A stretch of 47,313 nucleotides of DNA. Origin: Limnochordia bacterium (GTDB taxonomy: Bacteria > Bacillota > Limnochordia > DUMW01). The stretch is taken from contig JALNWK010000022.1 of the NCBI GenBank assembly GCA_023230925.1, forward strand, positions 1 through 47,313. Reading direction: 5' to 3'. Positions 17,413 to 25,813 of this stretch are shown piece after piece. Position 1 is the first letter of the stretch; each line of letters begins with the position of its first letter. The translations under genes were made by a program, and so were the position numbers. Under the pieces are notes generated by a model that was given only the letters and a program-made list of their open reading frames with translations, was not told the origin of the DNA and ran no database searches.

Positions 17413-17637
17413 TCACAGCGGACTTGGTGAAATCACCGTCCCTGGTTGTAGCAAGGGATCTAAGTAATGGGAGGGCTCGGTACTAAGTAGCCTTGCAATC
17501 TGGGGATGTCCTGATTCATGAACCTGAACCAACATATCTACTCCCCGGTGATTGATTTGGCGCAGTTGGTGACCGGACACCTGATAACTTTCCGGAAAAA
17601 TCACGTGTTCTGGCATGATCGTATACAGCAACAACAT
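17413..17637 (-). CDS. ylzJ: YlzJ-like protein
   Basis: The 74-residue protein matches the YlzJ-like family: LLYTIMPEHVIFPE at the start, GVDMLVQVHESGHPQI in the middle and the conserved ARLLSTEPSHYLDPLLQPG. The function is unknown. It follows tepA by eight bases, as in Bacillus subtilis, where spoIIIE comes next; here feoA lies next instead. The ATG at 17637 follows AAGGAGA. Confidence 0.9.
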   Translation of the reverse strand: MLLLYTIMPEHVIFPESYQVSGHQLRQINHRGVDMLVQVHESGHPQIARLLSTEPSHYLDPLLQPGTVISPSPL

Positions 17638-17645
17638 CACTCTCC

Positions 17646-18425
17646 TTACACTGGCACCGTATTCGCAGGCTCCTGCACAGAGGAAGCATCGATCAGCTCA
17701 TTGAGCTTATCCATCGCTGAGCGTAGACCCCCTACTGCATCGATTAGTCCGACCTTAACGGCATCTCTACCGATGAGGACGGTCCCCACATCCTGGACTA
17801 GGTCACCTGTTCTAAACATTAACTCCCTGAGTTTCTCCTGATCAATATTCGAGTGCTCCGTAATAAACCGGATTACCCGGTCCTGCATCTTGTCCAGATA
17901 TTCATAGGTTTGGGGTACCCCGATGACAAGTCCCGTTAGGCGAATTGGATGGATAGTGATGGTTGCGGTGTCGGCTATAAAGGAGTAATCAGTGGCCACA
18001 GCAATAGGTGCACCGATGGAGTGTCCACCACCCAGAACCAATGAGACTGTGGGCTTGGAAATGCTTTCTAACATCTCGGCAATGGCAAGTCCCGCCTCTA
18101 TATCTCCACCTACTGTATTTAGAATCACCAGTAAGCCCTTTATGTTCTCATTCTGCTCGATGGCCACAAGTTGAGGTATGACATGCTCGTATTTCGTGGT
18201 TTTGTTGTTAGGCGGCAGTACCAGATGGCCTTCGATCTGCCCGACGATGCTTAAACACTGAATCTTACTTGGCATCGTGGGGGGCGGAGAAGGTTGCCCA
18301 AACTGGATGATACTTTCCGTTTGCGGACTAGTCCGACCTGGCTCAGGCCCTCTTCCTGGAAGAGTCGGAGGCATTTGGGGTAATCTAGGGCCCGGTTCTG
18401 GCTGCAGGGATTGTTTATCAGTCAA
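17646..18425 (-). CDS. tepA: ClpP-class translocation-enhancing protein TepA
   Basis: The 259-residue protein has a Pro-rich, low-complexity N-terminus (about 1-55) and then a ClpP/crotonase-like serine peptidase domain. The segment VILNTVGGDIEAGLAIAEML forms the oxyanion region, and the nucleophile serine lies in GGGHSIGAPIA; a histidine follows in TITIHPIRLTG. TepA is reported in B. subtilis to aid protein export and may degrade signal peptides. It is cytoplasmic, without a signal peptide. The TTG start has GAAGGGAAG at about nine bases; this start is only moderately sure. Confidence 0.88.
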   Translation of the reverse strand: MTDKQSLQPEPGPRLPQMPPTLPGRGPEPGRTSPQTESIIQFGQPSPPPTMPSKIQCLSIVGQIEGHLVLPPNNKTTKYEHVIPQLVAIEQNENIKGLLVILNTVGGDIEAGLAIAEMLESISKPTVSLVLGGGHSIGAPIAVATDYSFIADTATITIHPIRLTGLVIGVPQTYEYLDKMQDRVIRFITEHSNIDQEKLRELMFRTGDLVQDVGTVLIGRDAVKVGLIDAVGGLRSAMDKLNELIDASSVQEPANTVPV

Positions 18426-18524
18426 CGGCAGATACTTCCCTTCTTTGGTGTCTTCACCGCTTAGTATGACACTCCGAGCAGAAATTTATGAAGGGAAGAC
18501 AATATCAAGCGGAAAAAGCGGTTA

Positions 18525-18564
18525 GCCTTGGGGATGTTGGAATTAAACCAAACATCCCCAAGGC
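18525..18564 (-). terminator. Terminator of RNase J gene
   Basis: GCCTTGGGGATGTT pairs perfectly over 14 bp with AACATCCCCAAGGC, with a 12-base loop. It begins 17 bases after the RNase J stop; a run of Ts (CGCTTTTTCC) follows on the minus strand slightly downstream. Confidence 0.75.
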
Positions 18565-18580
18565 AAGAGTAATCATGTAG

Positions 18581-20254
18581 CTAGACTTCCATGATAATCG
18601 GGAGAATCATCGGTTTCCGTTTGATGCGACCATAGAGGAATTGAGATAGATCCGACCGCATTTCCTCTTTTATCGGACCCCACTCGAGAATGCCATTTTG
18701 GGTGCAGTGATCCATCACATCGCTGGCTCGTTGTCGTACTTCATCTAGCAGTTTTTCCGACTCCCGTACGTAAACAAAGCCCCGGGTGACCACATCAGGT
18801 CCGGCAACCACCGTTCCAGTCTGCCGGTTAATAGTAACAACGATCACTAAAATACCGTCTTGGGATAGCTGTTGCCGATCCCGGAGGACAATATTGCCCA
18901 CATCACCCACACCGAGACCATCAACGTACACGGGATCACACTTCACCTGTCCTGCCTTCTGCAGTGTTCCGTACTCTATCTGCCAGACCTCTCCCTTATC
19001 CATAATCACAATATTGTCCGCAGGAATACCTACATCCATGCCTAGTCTCGCATGCCTAAACAACATGCGATGCTCACCGTGAATCGGGAAAAAGTACTTC
19101 GGTCGACATAGATTAAGCAATAACTTCAGTTCTTCTTGACTGGCGTGACCCGATACATGTACCCCGGATACCGAGTGGTAAATCACTTCAGCACCCTGTC
19201 TAAATAGGTGGTCGATAGTCCTACCAATCATTTTTTCATTACCAGGTATGGGGTTTGCCGAGACCACAACCGTATCCCCTGGATAGATCTCAAGCTGACG
19301 ATGGTTATTCATAGCCATACGCGTCAAAGCCGACATGGGCTCACCCTGGCTGCCCGTAGTAATAATCGTTAATTGCTGGGGCGGATAATCATCCACCTCA
19401 TCAATATCGATTAGGACTTCCCCCGGAAGATTAAGGTAACCCAGTCTTTTAGCAATAGTGACCACATTCACCATGGAGCGACCGATCAACCCAATCTTGC
19501 GGTCATGTTTAATCGAGGAATCGATCACCTGTTGAATCCTATGGATATTAGAAGCAAAAGTAGCTACTAAAACCCGTCCCTTTGCCCGGCGGAAGATATC
19601 GTTAAAAGTCTCCGTAAGTACCCGTTCTGATAAAGTATAGCCAGGCCGTTCTGCGTTAGTGCTGTCGGATAGGACCGCAAGCACACCCCGATCCCCTAGA
19701 TCCGCCAATCGGTGGAAATCAGTTACCTTACCATCAATTGGAGTCTGGTCAAACTTGAAGTCACTACAATGGATCACCACACCCTCCGGTGTGGTGATTG
19801 CCAAAGCAACCACATCGGGAATGCTGTGATTAACATGGATGAACTCCACCGTGAAGCGGTTACCCGCACGTACCTGATCGCCAGCCTTAACACAGACGGT
19901 TTTTGTTCCGTCGGCTAGACCAAATTCCACTAATTTGCCTTCCAGCAGGCCTAGGGTCAACCTTGTACCATAAACCGGTACATTTGGAATCTCCCTTAAT
20001 ACATAGGGGACTGCTCCAATATGGTCTTCGTGACCATGAGTCAGAAAAATGCCCCGTAACCTATCTTTGTTCTCTCTTAGATAGGAAATATCTGGAATAA
20101 CCAAATCAATACCCAACATATCATCATCGGGAAACATTACCCCGGCGTCTACCAAGATCAGATCCTCATCATATTCGTAAACGAACATATTCTTCCCAAT
20201 CTCGCCAACTCCGCCGAGGGGTATAATCGAGAGCGCACGTTCTCCCCTCGCCAT
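18581..20254 (-). CDS. rnj: Ribonuclease J
   Basis: RNase J is a metallo-beta-lactamase/beta-CASP nuclease with 5'-3' exo- and endonuclease activity in mRNA decay and rRNA maturation. The 557-residue protein has the metal-binding motif LTHGHEDHIGAVPYVL, HSIPDVVALAI and CSDFKFDQTP. The beta-CASP part includes TTGSQGEPMSAL and VSGHASQEELKLLL, then a C-terminal domain. Full length. The ATG at 20254 has GGAGGTG at eight bases; another ATG upstream has none. By synteny with tepA-ylzJ it corresponds to B. subtilis rnjB, but motifs do not separate J1 from J2. Confidence 0.94.
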   Translation of the reverse strand: MARGERALSIIPLGGVGEIGKNMFVYEYDEDLILVDAGVMFPDDDMLGIDLVIPDISYLRENKDRLRGIFLTHGHEDHIGAVPYVLREIPNVPVYGTRLTLGLLEGKLVEFGLADGTKTVCVKAGDQVRAGNRFTVEFIHVNHSIPDVVALAITTPEGVVIHCSDFKFDQTPIDGKVTDFHRLADLGDRGVLAVLSDSTNAERPGYTLSERVLTETFNDIFRRAKGRVLVATFASNIHRIQQVIDSSIKHDRKIGLIGRSMVNVVTIAKRLGYLNLPGEVLIDIDEVDDYPPQQLTIITTGSQGEPMSALTRMAMNNHRQLEIYPGDTVVVSANPIPGNEKMIGRTIDHLFRQGAEVIYHSVSGVHVSGHASQEELKLLLNLCRPKYFFPIHGEHRMLFRHARLGMDVGIPADNIVIMDKGEVWQIEYGTLQKAGQVKCDPVYVDGLGVGDVGNIVLRDRQQLSQDGILVIVVTINRQTGTVVAGPDVVTRGFVYVRESEKLLDEVRQRASDVMDHCTQNGILEWGPIKEEMRSDLSQFLYGRIKRKPMILPIIMEV

Positions 20255-20731
20255 ATAAGCACACCTCCACAAAAATCTGCAAATCCATTTTCTGGACGCA
20301 TCGCACCTAATTTGTACATAGATATATTACTGTTAGTCAAGAACAGGCGGGCGTTCTTGACCGATTAGCTGTCCAAATAAAGAAAGCTAGCCGTCCGAGG
20401 ATCTTAATGCAATTATACTCGATCATCGCGGAGCTGACAAGGGAAACCCCCTGGTTAATTATTTCCAGAGGTAAAACCCACCACATTTCCATGAAAACTG
20501 CAGCCCTAAGACCCTATAAAGGGCAATAGCAATCTAGCCCATGCTTTATTGCCGCAACCGTTCGTCATAATTTGATTGATTGCCCTCTTGTGGTAACGGC
20601 CCGGTTACATAGGTGGTTCATAGCCTGGGCTTTCTAGCCTTTTGACTACGGTTCTTATGGCCGTCATTTCCTTGCGTTTCCGGAATGGCATAACTGAATT
20701 ACTGTTATGGTTCTTTTTATTTTACTATTTC
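20255..20731. other. Intergenic region upstream of RNase J
   Basis: No gene is supported. It contains a nine-bp stem (GTCAAGAAC 20336-20344 / GTTCTTGAC 20353-20361) with an eight-base loop. This could be a leader structure or the terminator for the toxin-antitoxin operon, though it is distant from it. The rest is AT-rich and apparently decayed. Confidence 0.4.
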
Positions 20732-20974
20732 TTATTGTACAGCCAGTATGAGAATTATGTTTTCACCTTCATGCCTCCACAAAATTCTAATGTCCATGTT
20801 CACACTGCACTCCAATAGACCATCAAACCCTCTAACTTTCTTCGTGCGTAACGGACGATGAAAGGGGTTTTCCAGCAACAACTTAAGTTTTCTAGCCACC
20901 ATTTTCTGCTCGGCCCTAGTTAGTCTCTTAAGGTCTTTCTCAAATGACTTGGTGGGCTTTAACTTATAGTTCAT
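20732..20974 (-). CDS. RelE/YafQ-type toxin, probably truncated
   Basis: The 80-residue protein starts YKLKPTKSFEKDLKRL and continues with ENPFHRPLRTKKVRG, ECSVNMDIRILWRHEG and IILILAVQ, the shape of a RelE/ParE-superfamily mRNA-interferase toxin. Full-length relatives usually have a further GxHDxVY-like tail after the last strand; here the frame stops at AVQ. Catalytic competence is uncertain. The start ATG lies within the antitoxin end (11-base overlap), the usual type II arrangement. Confidence 0.75.
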   Translation of the reverse strand: MNYKLKPTKSFEKDLKRLTRAEQKMVARKLKLLLENPFHRPLRTKKVRGFDGLLECSVNMDIRILWRHEGENIILILAVQ

Positions 20975-21230
20975 CAGGGTTGTTCCCCATATCCATAAAC
21001 ATTTGGTCCACGTCATCATAAGCCTTTAACTTATGAGTCTCAGTATCCGCCTTTCTAACTAGCTTGGCGATCTGCTCCATTTTTGCTTTAGGACATACCA
21101 CCACTGGACAAAGGAAAATCCCCCCGTCTTTCTCGACTACTTCCAACTTATCCCCTTCAACCGCCCCTAGCTTTCTGACAACCTCTGCTGGTATGGTAAT
21201 TTGGGAACGCGAACGAAGCTCTACTAACAT
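20964..21230 (-). CDS. AbrB/SpoVT-type antitoxin
   Basis: The 88-residue protein has an N-terminal swapped-hairpin AbrB domain, VELRSRSQITIPAEVVRKLGAVEGDKLEV, roughly residues 3-45. A C-terminal acidic tail (DDVDQMFMDMGNNPDEL) probably wraps the toxin. AAAGGAGG lies eight bases before the ATG at 21230. AbrB-type antitoxins usually bind their own promoter. It overlaps the toxin gene. Confidence 0.8.
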   Translation of the reverse strand: MLVELRSRSQITIPAEVVRKLGAVEGDKLEVVEKDGGIFLCPVVVCPKAKMEQIAKLVRKADTETHKLKAYDDVDQMFMDMGNNPDEL

Positions 21231-21645
21231 CAAGACATCCTCCTTTCGGAAAATCACACTTTCTAATTATAGGATATACGAAGGCATTTAGTATGTCCAT
21301 TCCCTACGTTGAATTACCCGCAACTTCCGATGGGGGTTACTATTCAGAGGTGGATAGAGTCAAGCCTTATAACTCACCACCTTCTTTCTAATAGTTTACG
21401 CAATTCTCAGAATGATTCCCTTTATTGTGATCAAGTGTTTGCTCCCCGGCCTGCAAGCTGCCCAAGCATAACAATAAACAATTTGGCAAACGAGGTGCTA
21501 TAAGGCGGCTTTCTCGAAAACTGTCTGTCCTATGAGCACAGGGTGCGAAACATGGGAATTAGCCCGTGCAGGTACGCCTAGTCAGACCTCGGCCCCGACA
21601 GGTAGAGATTGAACTACAGGCTTGTTATTAGGGTTCGTGACTAAG
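21231..21645. other. Apparently non-coding segment upstream of toxin-antitoxin pair
   Basis: No ORF here looks genuine. The promoter of the toxin-antitoxin operon should lie just upstream of 21230. The rest appears to be decayed sequence in the island between RNase J and the dap operon. Confidence 0.35.
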
Positions 21646-21926
21646 CTATCCGGGGGAGATTGGGACCTGGCCGCCGTAGACCGCTCGCAGGCCGTCATAC
21701 CCATTGAGGTTTTGCTTCTTCAAGGTGGTCATGAGACTATCGATCCGAGCATAAATCTGTGCCCCTTCGGCACTCCCGGAAACCTTAGCCTTGGTCTTAA
21801 CCGGCCCCATAATGCGCAAAGGTGCTTAGATATTCTAGTCCTGTGCCAATCAGGATTTTCGGCAACAATGTCCCTTATCTGTTGTACTTTTTCCTCTGTA
21901 ATTTCAGGTCTTGTCCACCGGTTCAT
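21646..21926 (-). pseudogene. Decayed transposase fragments, two families joined
   Basis: From the right, an ATG (21926) opens a segment MNRWTRPEITEEKVQQIRD followed by ENPDWHRTRISKHLCALWG. This matches the N-terminus of DUF4338-type transposases (RRxxSxxLCxxWxW pattern). Near 21812 the frame changes, and the next segment carries KTKAKVSGSAEGAQIYARID, then a LMTTLKKQNLNGYDGLRAV-like end and a stop at 21646. That second piece resembles the C-terminus of IS66-type transposases. Neither is functional; they look like the ends of two different elements left side by side. Family assignments are from memory of the motifs. Confidence 0.5.
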
Positions 21927-22300
21927 GCCGAGTCTCTCTTGTGAAGTAATCTACAGAGTATATATTCGACATTGGATCCAGGAGATCTGCATTTTAGACT
22001 GGTTTTTTGGAAGTCTTATTTGCGATATATGGACATGTCGACCCCCAAAATAGACAAACATTCGGCCCCACATTACCGGCAAGGGAAGTTCCTTTTGCGC
22101 CCATTTCCACTACGTCTGAATAGTAACCGTTTTACCAACTTTCATCGTTATCCTTTCCGGGAATCCAGGCTGCATCGCAGATAACAAGAATTTGCATATA
22201 CCAATCTGTTAATGCAGTTGCCCTTGCAATTTGAGCATATATCTACTGCGGCTTAGCCGATGTGTAGAAGCGCTATGCCGACACAGTAGTATAAGACTGA
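21927..22300. other. Probable mobile-element debris
   Basis: About 370 bases without a credible gene, next to the transposase remnants. It includes a TTTTTTGG run near 22003 and a CCCCCAAAA stretch near 22040 that might mark old element ends, but I could not identify inverted repeats. Confidence 0.3.
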
Positions 22301-23296
22301 CTACAATATCAATCTCCATCCGTCATCAACCATTATAAAGTACATCACCTCTGTTGCCTCGTTAGAGATGTATTGATCCTCTCCCCGACCAGCGCTCTGG
22401 TGCAAAAGGACGTGTACCCGTACAACATCCTGATACTCCTTGCCCGTAATTCGACTAGTACAAACCTCTACCCTTTCCTGTTCCACCGGAAAGGCCGTTG
22501 CAACGTATCGGTAATGAACTTCCATAAGTTCTTCATAGTAACACTGGAATTCCTCCATGGTCCAATGCTCCTGCAGATCAGGGTGTAAGTAATTATAGTA
22601 GATGATTTCTGGAATGCGCTTTACATAAAATGAGCGTACAGGATGCTCAAATTCAATTGGCCAGGTTAAACCTAAAGCTAGGGGCTTAGGTTTTTCCCGG
22701 TGCGAAGCAAGATAGTAGGCTAATTGGAAAGCTTCATCTATGTTCCCTCGATTGAGCAAGCCAACCAAGGCTCTGGCAGTTCTTAATGTGGATGATAGGG
22801 ACACTTCCAGAAATATCTGTTTCCCTTCAAAAAACGCTGGATACAGCCTATTGCCTGCAGGTAATATGGCAGGATCAACCTCCGCTTTCTCCAAGAGAGG
22901 ACCTAGTTCCACAAAGGCATTAGTCTTGACCAGTTCGATGGCTGATTCCTCCGACATGAAGAGTACATTTGGGAGAAACTCCTGCCCTGCTGCAATGTGG
23001 GTGATTAGCTTGCTCTCAAGCAAGTCATATCCTTGTAACTCCTCCAATTCGATCCCGTATTCATCCGTAAATGATGTAAGCCCAACAACATCGTTCTTAC
23101 TTATTCCCACAAAGGCCGTTGTCAACGCCAATGAATCCTCTCGTTCAAACTGGGCGGATTGTGTGTCTTGAGCTTGTTCATTGTCTTCACCATCCGTAAC
23201 ATCCGCATCGTTAGATGCCGGCCATAGCCACCAACATAGACCCAGTAATACAACCAAAATGATTGCGGTTAGGCCAATTTTGCTTGCACGGCTCAC
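22301..23296 (-). CDS. Membrane-anchored protein, solute-binding-like plus NTF2-like regions
   Basis: The 331-residue protein starts with a membrane helix (about 7-26) and an acidic, Gln-rich linker (to about 50), so it faces the outside. The segment from about 70 to 165 (FTDEYGIELEELQGYDLLE, then AAGQEFLPNVLFMSEESA and TNAFVELGPLLEKAEVDP) resembles one lobe of an ABC solute-binding protein. The C-terminal third (MEVHYRYVAT, then DVVRVHVLLHQSAG and VMYFIMVDDGWRLIL) looks like an NTF2-like fold. I do not recognise a family for the whole. The GTG at 23296 is preferred, as GGGAGGG lies eight bases before it. It stands alone. Confidence 0.55.
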   Translation of the reverse strand: MSRASKIGLTAIILVVLLGLCWWLWPASNDADVTDGEDNEQAQDTQSAQFEREDSLALTTAFVGISKNDVVGLTSFTDEYGIELEELQGYDLLESKLITHIAAGQEFLPNVLFMSEESAIELVKTNAFVELGPLLEKAEVDPAILPAGNRLYPAFFEGKQIFLEVSLSSTLRTARALVGLLNRGNIDEAFQLAYYLASHREKPKPLALGLTWPIEFEHPVRSFYVKRIPEIIYYNYLHPDLQEHWTMEEFQCYYEELMEVHYRYVATAFPVEQERVEVCTSRITGKEYQDVVRVHVLLHQSAGRGEDQYISNEATEVMYFIMVDDGWRLIL

Positions 23297-23630
23297 TTCT
23301 TTCACCCTCCCTAACTTTTTTCGTAGTTTTCAGATAATGGTGTTGAGGTAAGACCTCTGCGCAAAACAGGATTACCAGCACAAGAACCATTTCAGCAACT
23401 TGCCTTGAAGTAGGCCTTTAGAGTCTTTATGTCTATGACATGATCGTTAATAACGTAAGCCCTCAACGTCGATTGGCATCGAATGAGTCTAACGTCAACC
23501 ATGGATCAATTAGTAACCTATGTAGAAAAAACTGTCATTTTAATCCTATCATATCCTCTTCCCCCTGGTCAACGCCTTGGATGTAGCGTTTTCTTAGGTG
23601 GGGCAACCTCATACTAAGTCCTTCATATGT
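23297..23630. other. Intergenic region between dapA and the anchored protein
   Basis: No gene is supported. It should contain the promoter for the gene at 22301-23296. I see no clear sigma-A site. Confidence 0.35.
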
Positions 23631-23658
23631 AAGAAGCGGGGGTGGCCCCCCGCTTCTT
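23631..23658 (-). terminator. Hairpin at the end of dapA
   Basis: AAGAAGCGGGGG pairs with CCCCCGCTTCTT over 12 bp, with a TGGC loop. The stem overlaps the dapA stop codon. No T-run follows on the minus strand, so it may be a weak terminator or an end-protecting stem. Confidence 0.6.
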
Positions 23659-24544
23659 AAAGGTCTAGCAAACCTACTTTTTTCAGAGCCTGCTTAATAA
23701 TGCCTATCTCCTCGGCAGAGGGCTCCACTAAGGGAGAACGTACCGACCCAACCTCCCCGCCTAGCAGATTAACGGCTGTTTTGATCGGAATAGGATTTGT
23801 TGTCACAAAAAGGGCATCGAAGAGGGGGAGGAGCTTGCGGTTGATCTCCGCTGCTTCTTTGACTTTGCCCCCGAGAAAGCTATCGATCATCTCTCGAATA
23901 CTTCGCCCGACGACATGGGCCGCCACACTCACAACCCCGATGCCTCCTACACTCATCACCGGCAACGTGAGACTATCATCACCGCTATATATGTAGAAGT
24001 CATCGGGAGTAATCTGGAATAACCGCGCCACTTGTCCTAGATTCCCTGAGGCCTCTTTAATCGCTATAATATTGTCAATCTGAGCCAGTTTTGCTACCGT
24101 TTCGGGAAGCAAGTTCACAGAAGTGCGACTAGGAATATTATACAACATGATCGGCAATGCTGTCTGTTCTGCGATCTGCTTAAAGTGACTATATAGTCCC
24201 GACTGAGGCGGTTTGTTATAGTAAGGAACCACCAACATAATCCCATCTACGCCTACTTTCTCTGCCGCCTTTGTAAGCGCAATGGTATCCTGCGTGCTAT
24301 AAGAACCAGTTCCCGCCAGGACTACTCCCCTACCCCCGACGGCTTCCGCCACCGCTTTAAATAGCTCCACTTTGTCATCGAAGCTTAAGGTGGGTGATTC
24401 ACCCGTTGTTCCGGCGACCACTATCCCATCCGAGCCAGAATCCAACAGGCGGGAAGCAAGTTCTGCCGCCTTACTACAGTCAACACCTCCTCCTTCCTTA
24501 AACGGAGTGACCATCGCAGTCAATAAATGACCAAAGCCTTGCAA
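23657..24544 (-). CDS. dapA: 4-hydroxy-tetrahydrodipicolinate synthase
   Basis: DapA condenses aspartate semialdehyde with pyruvate, the first committed step to lysine, diaminopimelate and dipicolinate. The 295-residue TIM barrel carries VAGTTGESPTLSFDDK, MLVVPYYNKPPQ, the catalytic tyrosine in MLYNIPSRT and the Schiff-base lysine in IAIKEASGN. The TTG at 24544 is preferred (GAGGGAG at nine bases) over a TTG at 24553 that sits directly on that site and overlaps the lysC stop. It is the last gene of the operon. Confidence 0.93.
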   Translation of the reverse strand: MQGFGHLLTAMVTPFKEGGGVDCSKAAELASRLLDSGSDGIVVAGTTGESPTLSFDDKVELFKAVAEAVGGRGVVLAGTGSYSTQDTIALTKAAEKVGVDGIMLVVPYYNKPPQSGLYSHFKQIAEQTALPIMLYNIPSRTSVNLLPETVAKLAQIDNIIAIKEASGNLGQVARLFQITPDDFYIYSGDDSLTLPVMSVGGIGVVSVAAHVVGRSIREMIDSFLGGKVKEAAEINRKLLPLFDALFVTTNPIPIKTAVNLLGGEVGSVRSPLVEPSAEEIGIIKQALKKVGLLDL

Positions 24545-24549
24545 ACTAC

Positions 24550-25791
24550 TCAACTCCCTCGCACATTAGTGCTGCCCAGGTCAAACTTACAATGTAGGGC
24601 CCGAACCGCTGTCTTGTAATCCTTCTCTTCCACCAGACAGGAAATGCTTGCATGAGAATCACTGGTATGGTAAACGCAGACGTCAGCTTCATATAAGGCC
24701 TCCACAATTTTTGCCATGACTCCCGGAACGCCTCGCATCCCCGCTCCAACACAGGATACCTTCGCGTATCCTTTCTTAACACTAACATTGAATACTAATT
24801 CCCTTAATCTGTTCTCCACCAATCCGGCTTCTTCCTGCCCAACACAAAATCCAATCAAACCTGGCGACAGAAAGATCAGATCCACACTAACACCTAATCC
24901 GGCCACGCTGGTAAACAGTTGTCTTGCCTGTTCCATGGATATGCCATGCCCCGCATCGGGCAATACCGACACCAAAGCAAGTCCTGTAATCTGGGTCACC
25001 GCGCTAACTAAACGATCGCCCTTAATCTCCACCGGACCATCCCAAGGTCCGTCGCCCACCACTGTCCCGGAACCGTCCTTGCCCGTTGCACAAATAATTA
25101 GGGGAACTCTACCCTGCATGGCAATCTCCACAGCGCGCGGATGGATCACTTTCGCCCCCAACTGGGCCAATTCTGTAACCTCTCGATAGGTCGTATTTGG
25201 TAACCGCTGGGCGTCGGGTACAATCCTTGGATCAGCAGTCAAGATACCATCTACATCGGTGAAGATGTAGACTGCCTTGGCCTGTAGGGCAACACCTAAG
25301 GCTGCAGCGGTGGTATCACTGCCGCCTCTGCCTAATGTGGTAATCTCCTGGTTAGTCGTACATCCTTGGAATCCAGCCACCACCACAACGCGGTTCTTGC
25401 CTAACTCCTCCAATATTCGCTTAGGCCTAACCTCAATGATCCGTGCGTTACCAAATTCCGCATCAGTGATAATCCCCGCTTGGGCCCCAGTCAGAGGAAT
25501 AGCTTCTATGCCTTTTCTAGCCAACAATTGGACCAGTAGGCTACAGGAAATGATCTCCCCACAGGACATGACTAGGTCCAAGGCCCTCTTGTTCGGCCGA
25601 TCGCTCACCTGCGACATCAAGTCAATGAGGGTATCTGTGGCATAGGCAGAGCCCTTCCGGCCCATGGCGGATACCACAACAACCACCTGGTCACCGGCTT
25701 CCTTGGCGTTTTGAATATGCTCTATGGCCTTTTCACGCATTGCCTCCGACGCTAAGGAAGTCCCCCCGAATTTCTGGACAATAATGGCCAT
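24550..25791 (-). CDS. lysC: Aspartate kinase
   Basis: Aspartate kinase phosphorylates aspartate at the head of the aspartate pathway. The 413-residue protein has the kinase motif VQKFGGTSLA, then TTLGRGGSDTTAAAL, and two ACT regulatory domains from about residue 265 to the end (VSAVTQITGLALVSVLPD and AKVSCVGAGMRGVPGVMAK). In this operon position it corresponds to B. subtilis dapG (diaminopimelate-sensitive), so feedback by diaminopimelate rather than lysine is possible. Confidence 0.93.
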   Translation of the reverse strand: MAIIVQKFGGTSLASEAMREKAIEHIQNAKEAGDQVVVVVSAMGRKGSAYATDTLIDLMSQVSDRPNKRALDLVMSCGEIISCSLLVQLLARKGIEAIPLTGAQAGIITDAEFGNARIIEVRPKRILEELGKNRVVVVAGFQGCTTNQEITTLGRGGSDTTAAALGVALQAKAVYIFTDVDGILTADPRIVPDAQRLPNTTYREVTELAQLGAKVIHPRAVEIAMQGRVPLIICATGKDGSGTVVGDGPWDGPVEIKGDRLVSAVTQITGLALVSVLPDAGHGISMEQARQLFTSVAGLGVSVDLIFLSPGLIGFCVGQEEAGLVENRLRELVFNVSVKKGYAKVSCVGAGMRGVPGVMAKIVEALYEADVCVYHTSDSHASISCLVEEKDYKTAVRALHCKFDLGSTNVRGS

Positions 25792-25813
25792 AGTCCTTCT
25801 CTCCCCAGAAAAG

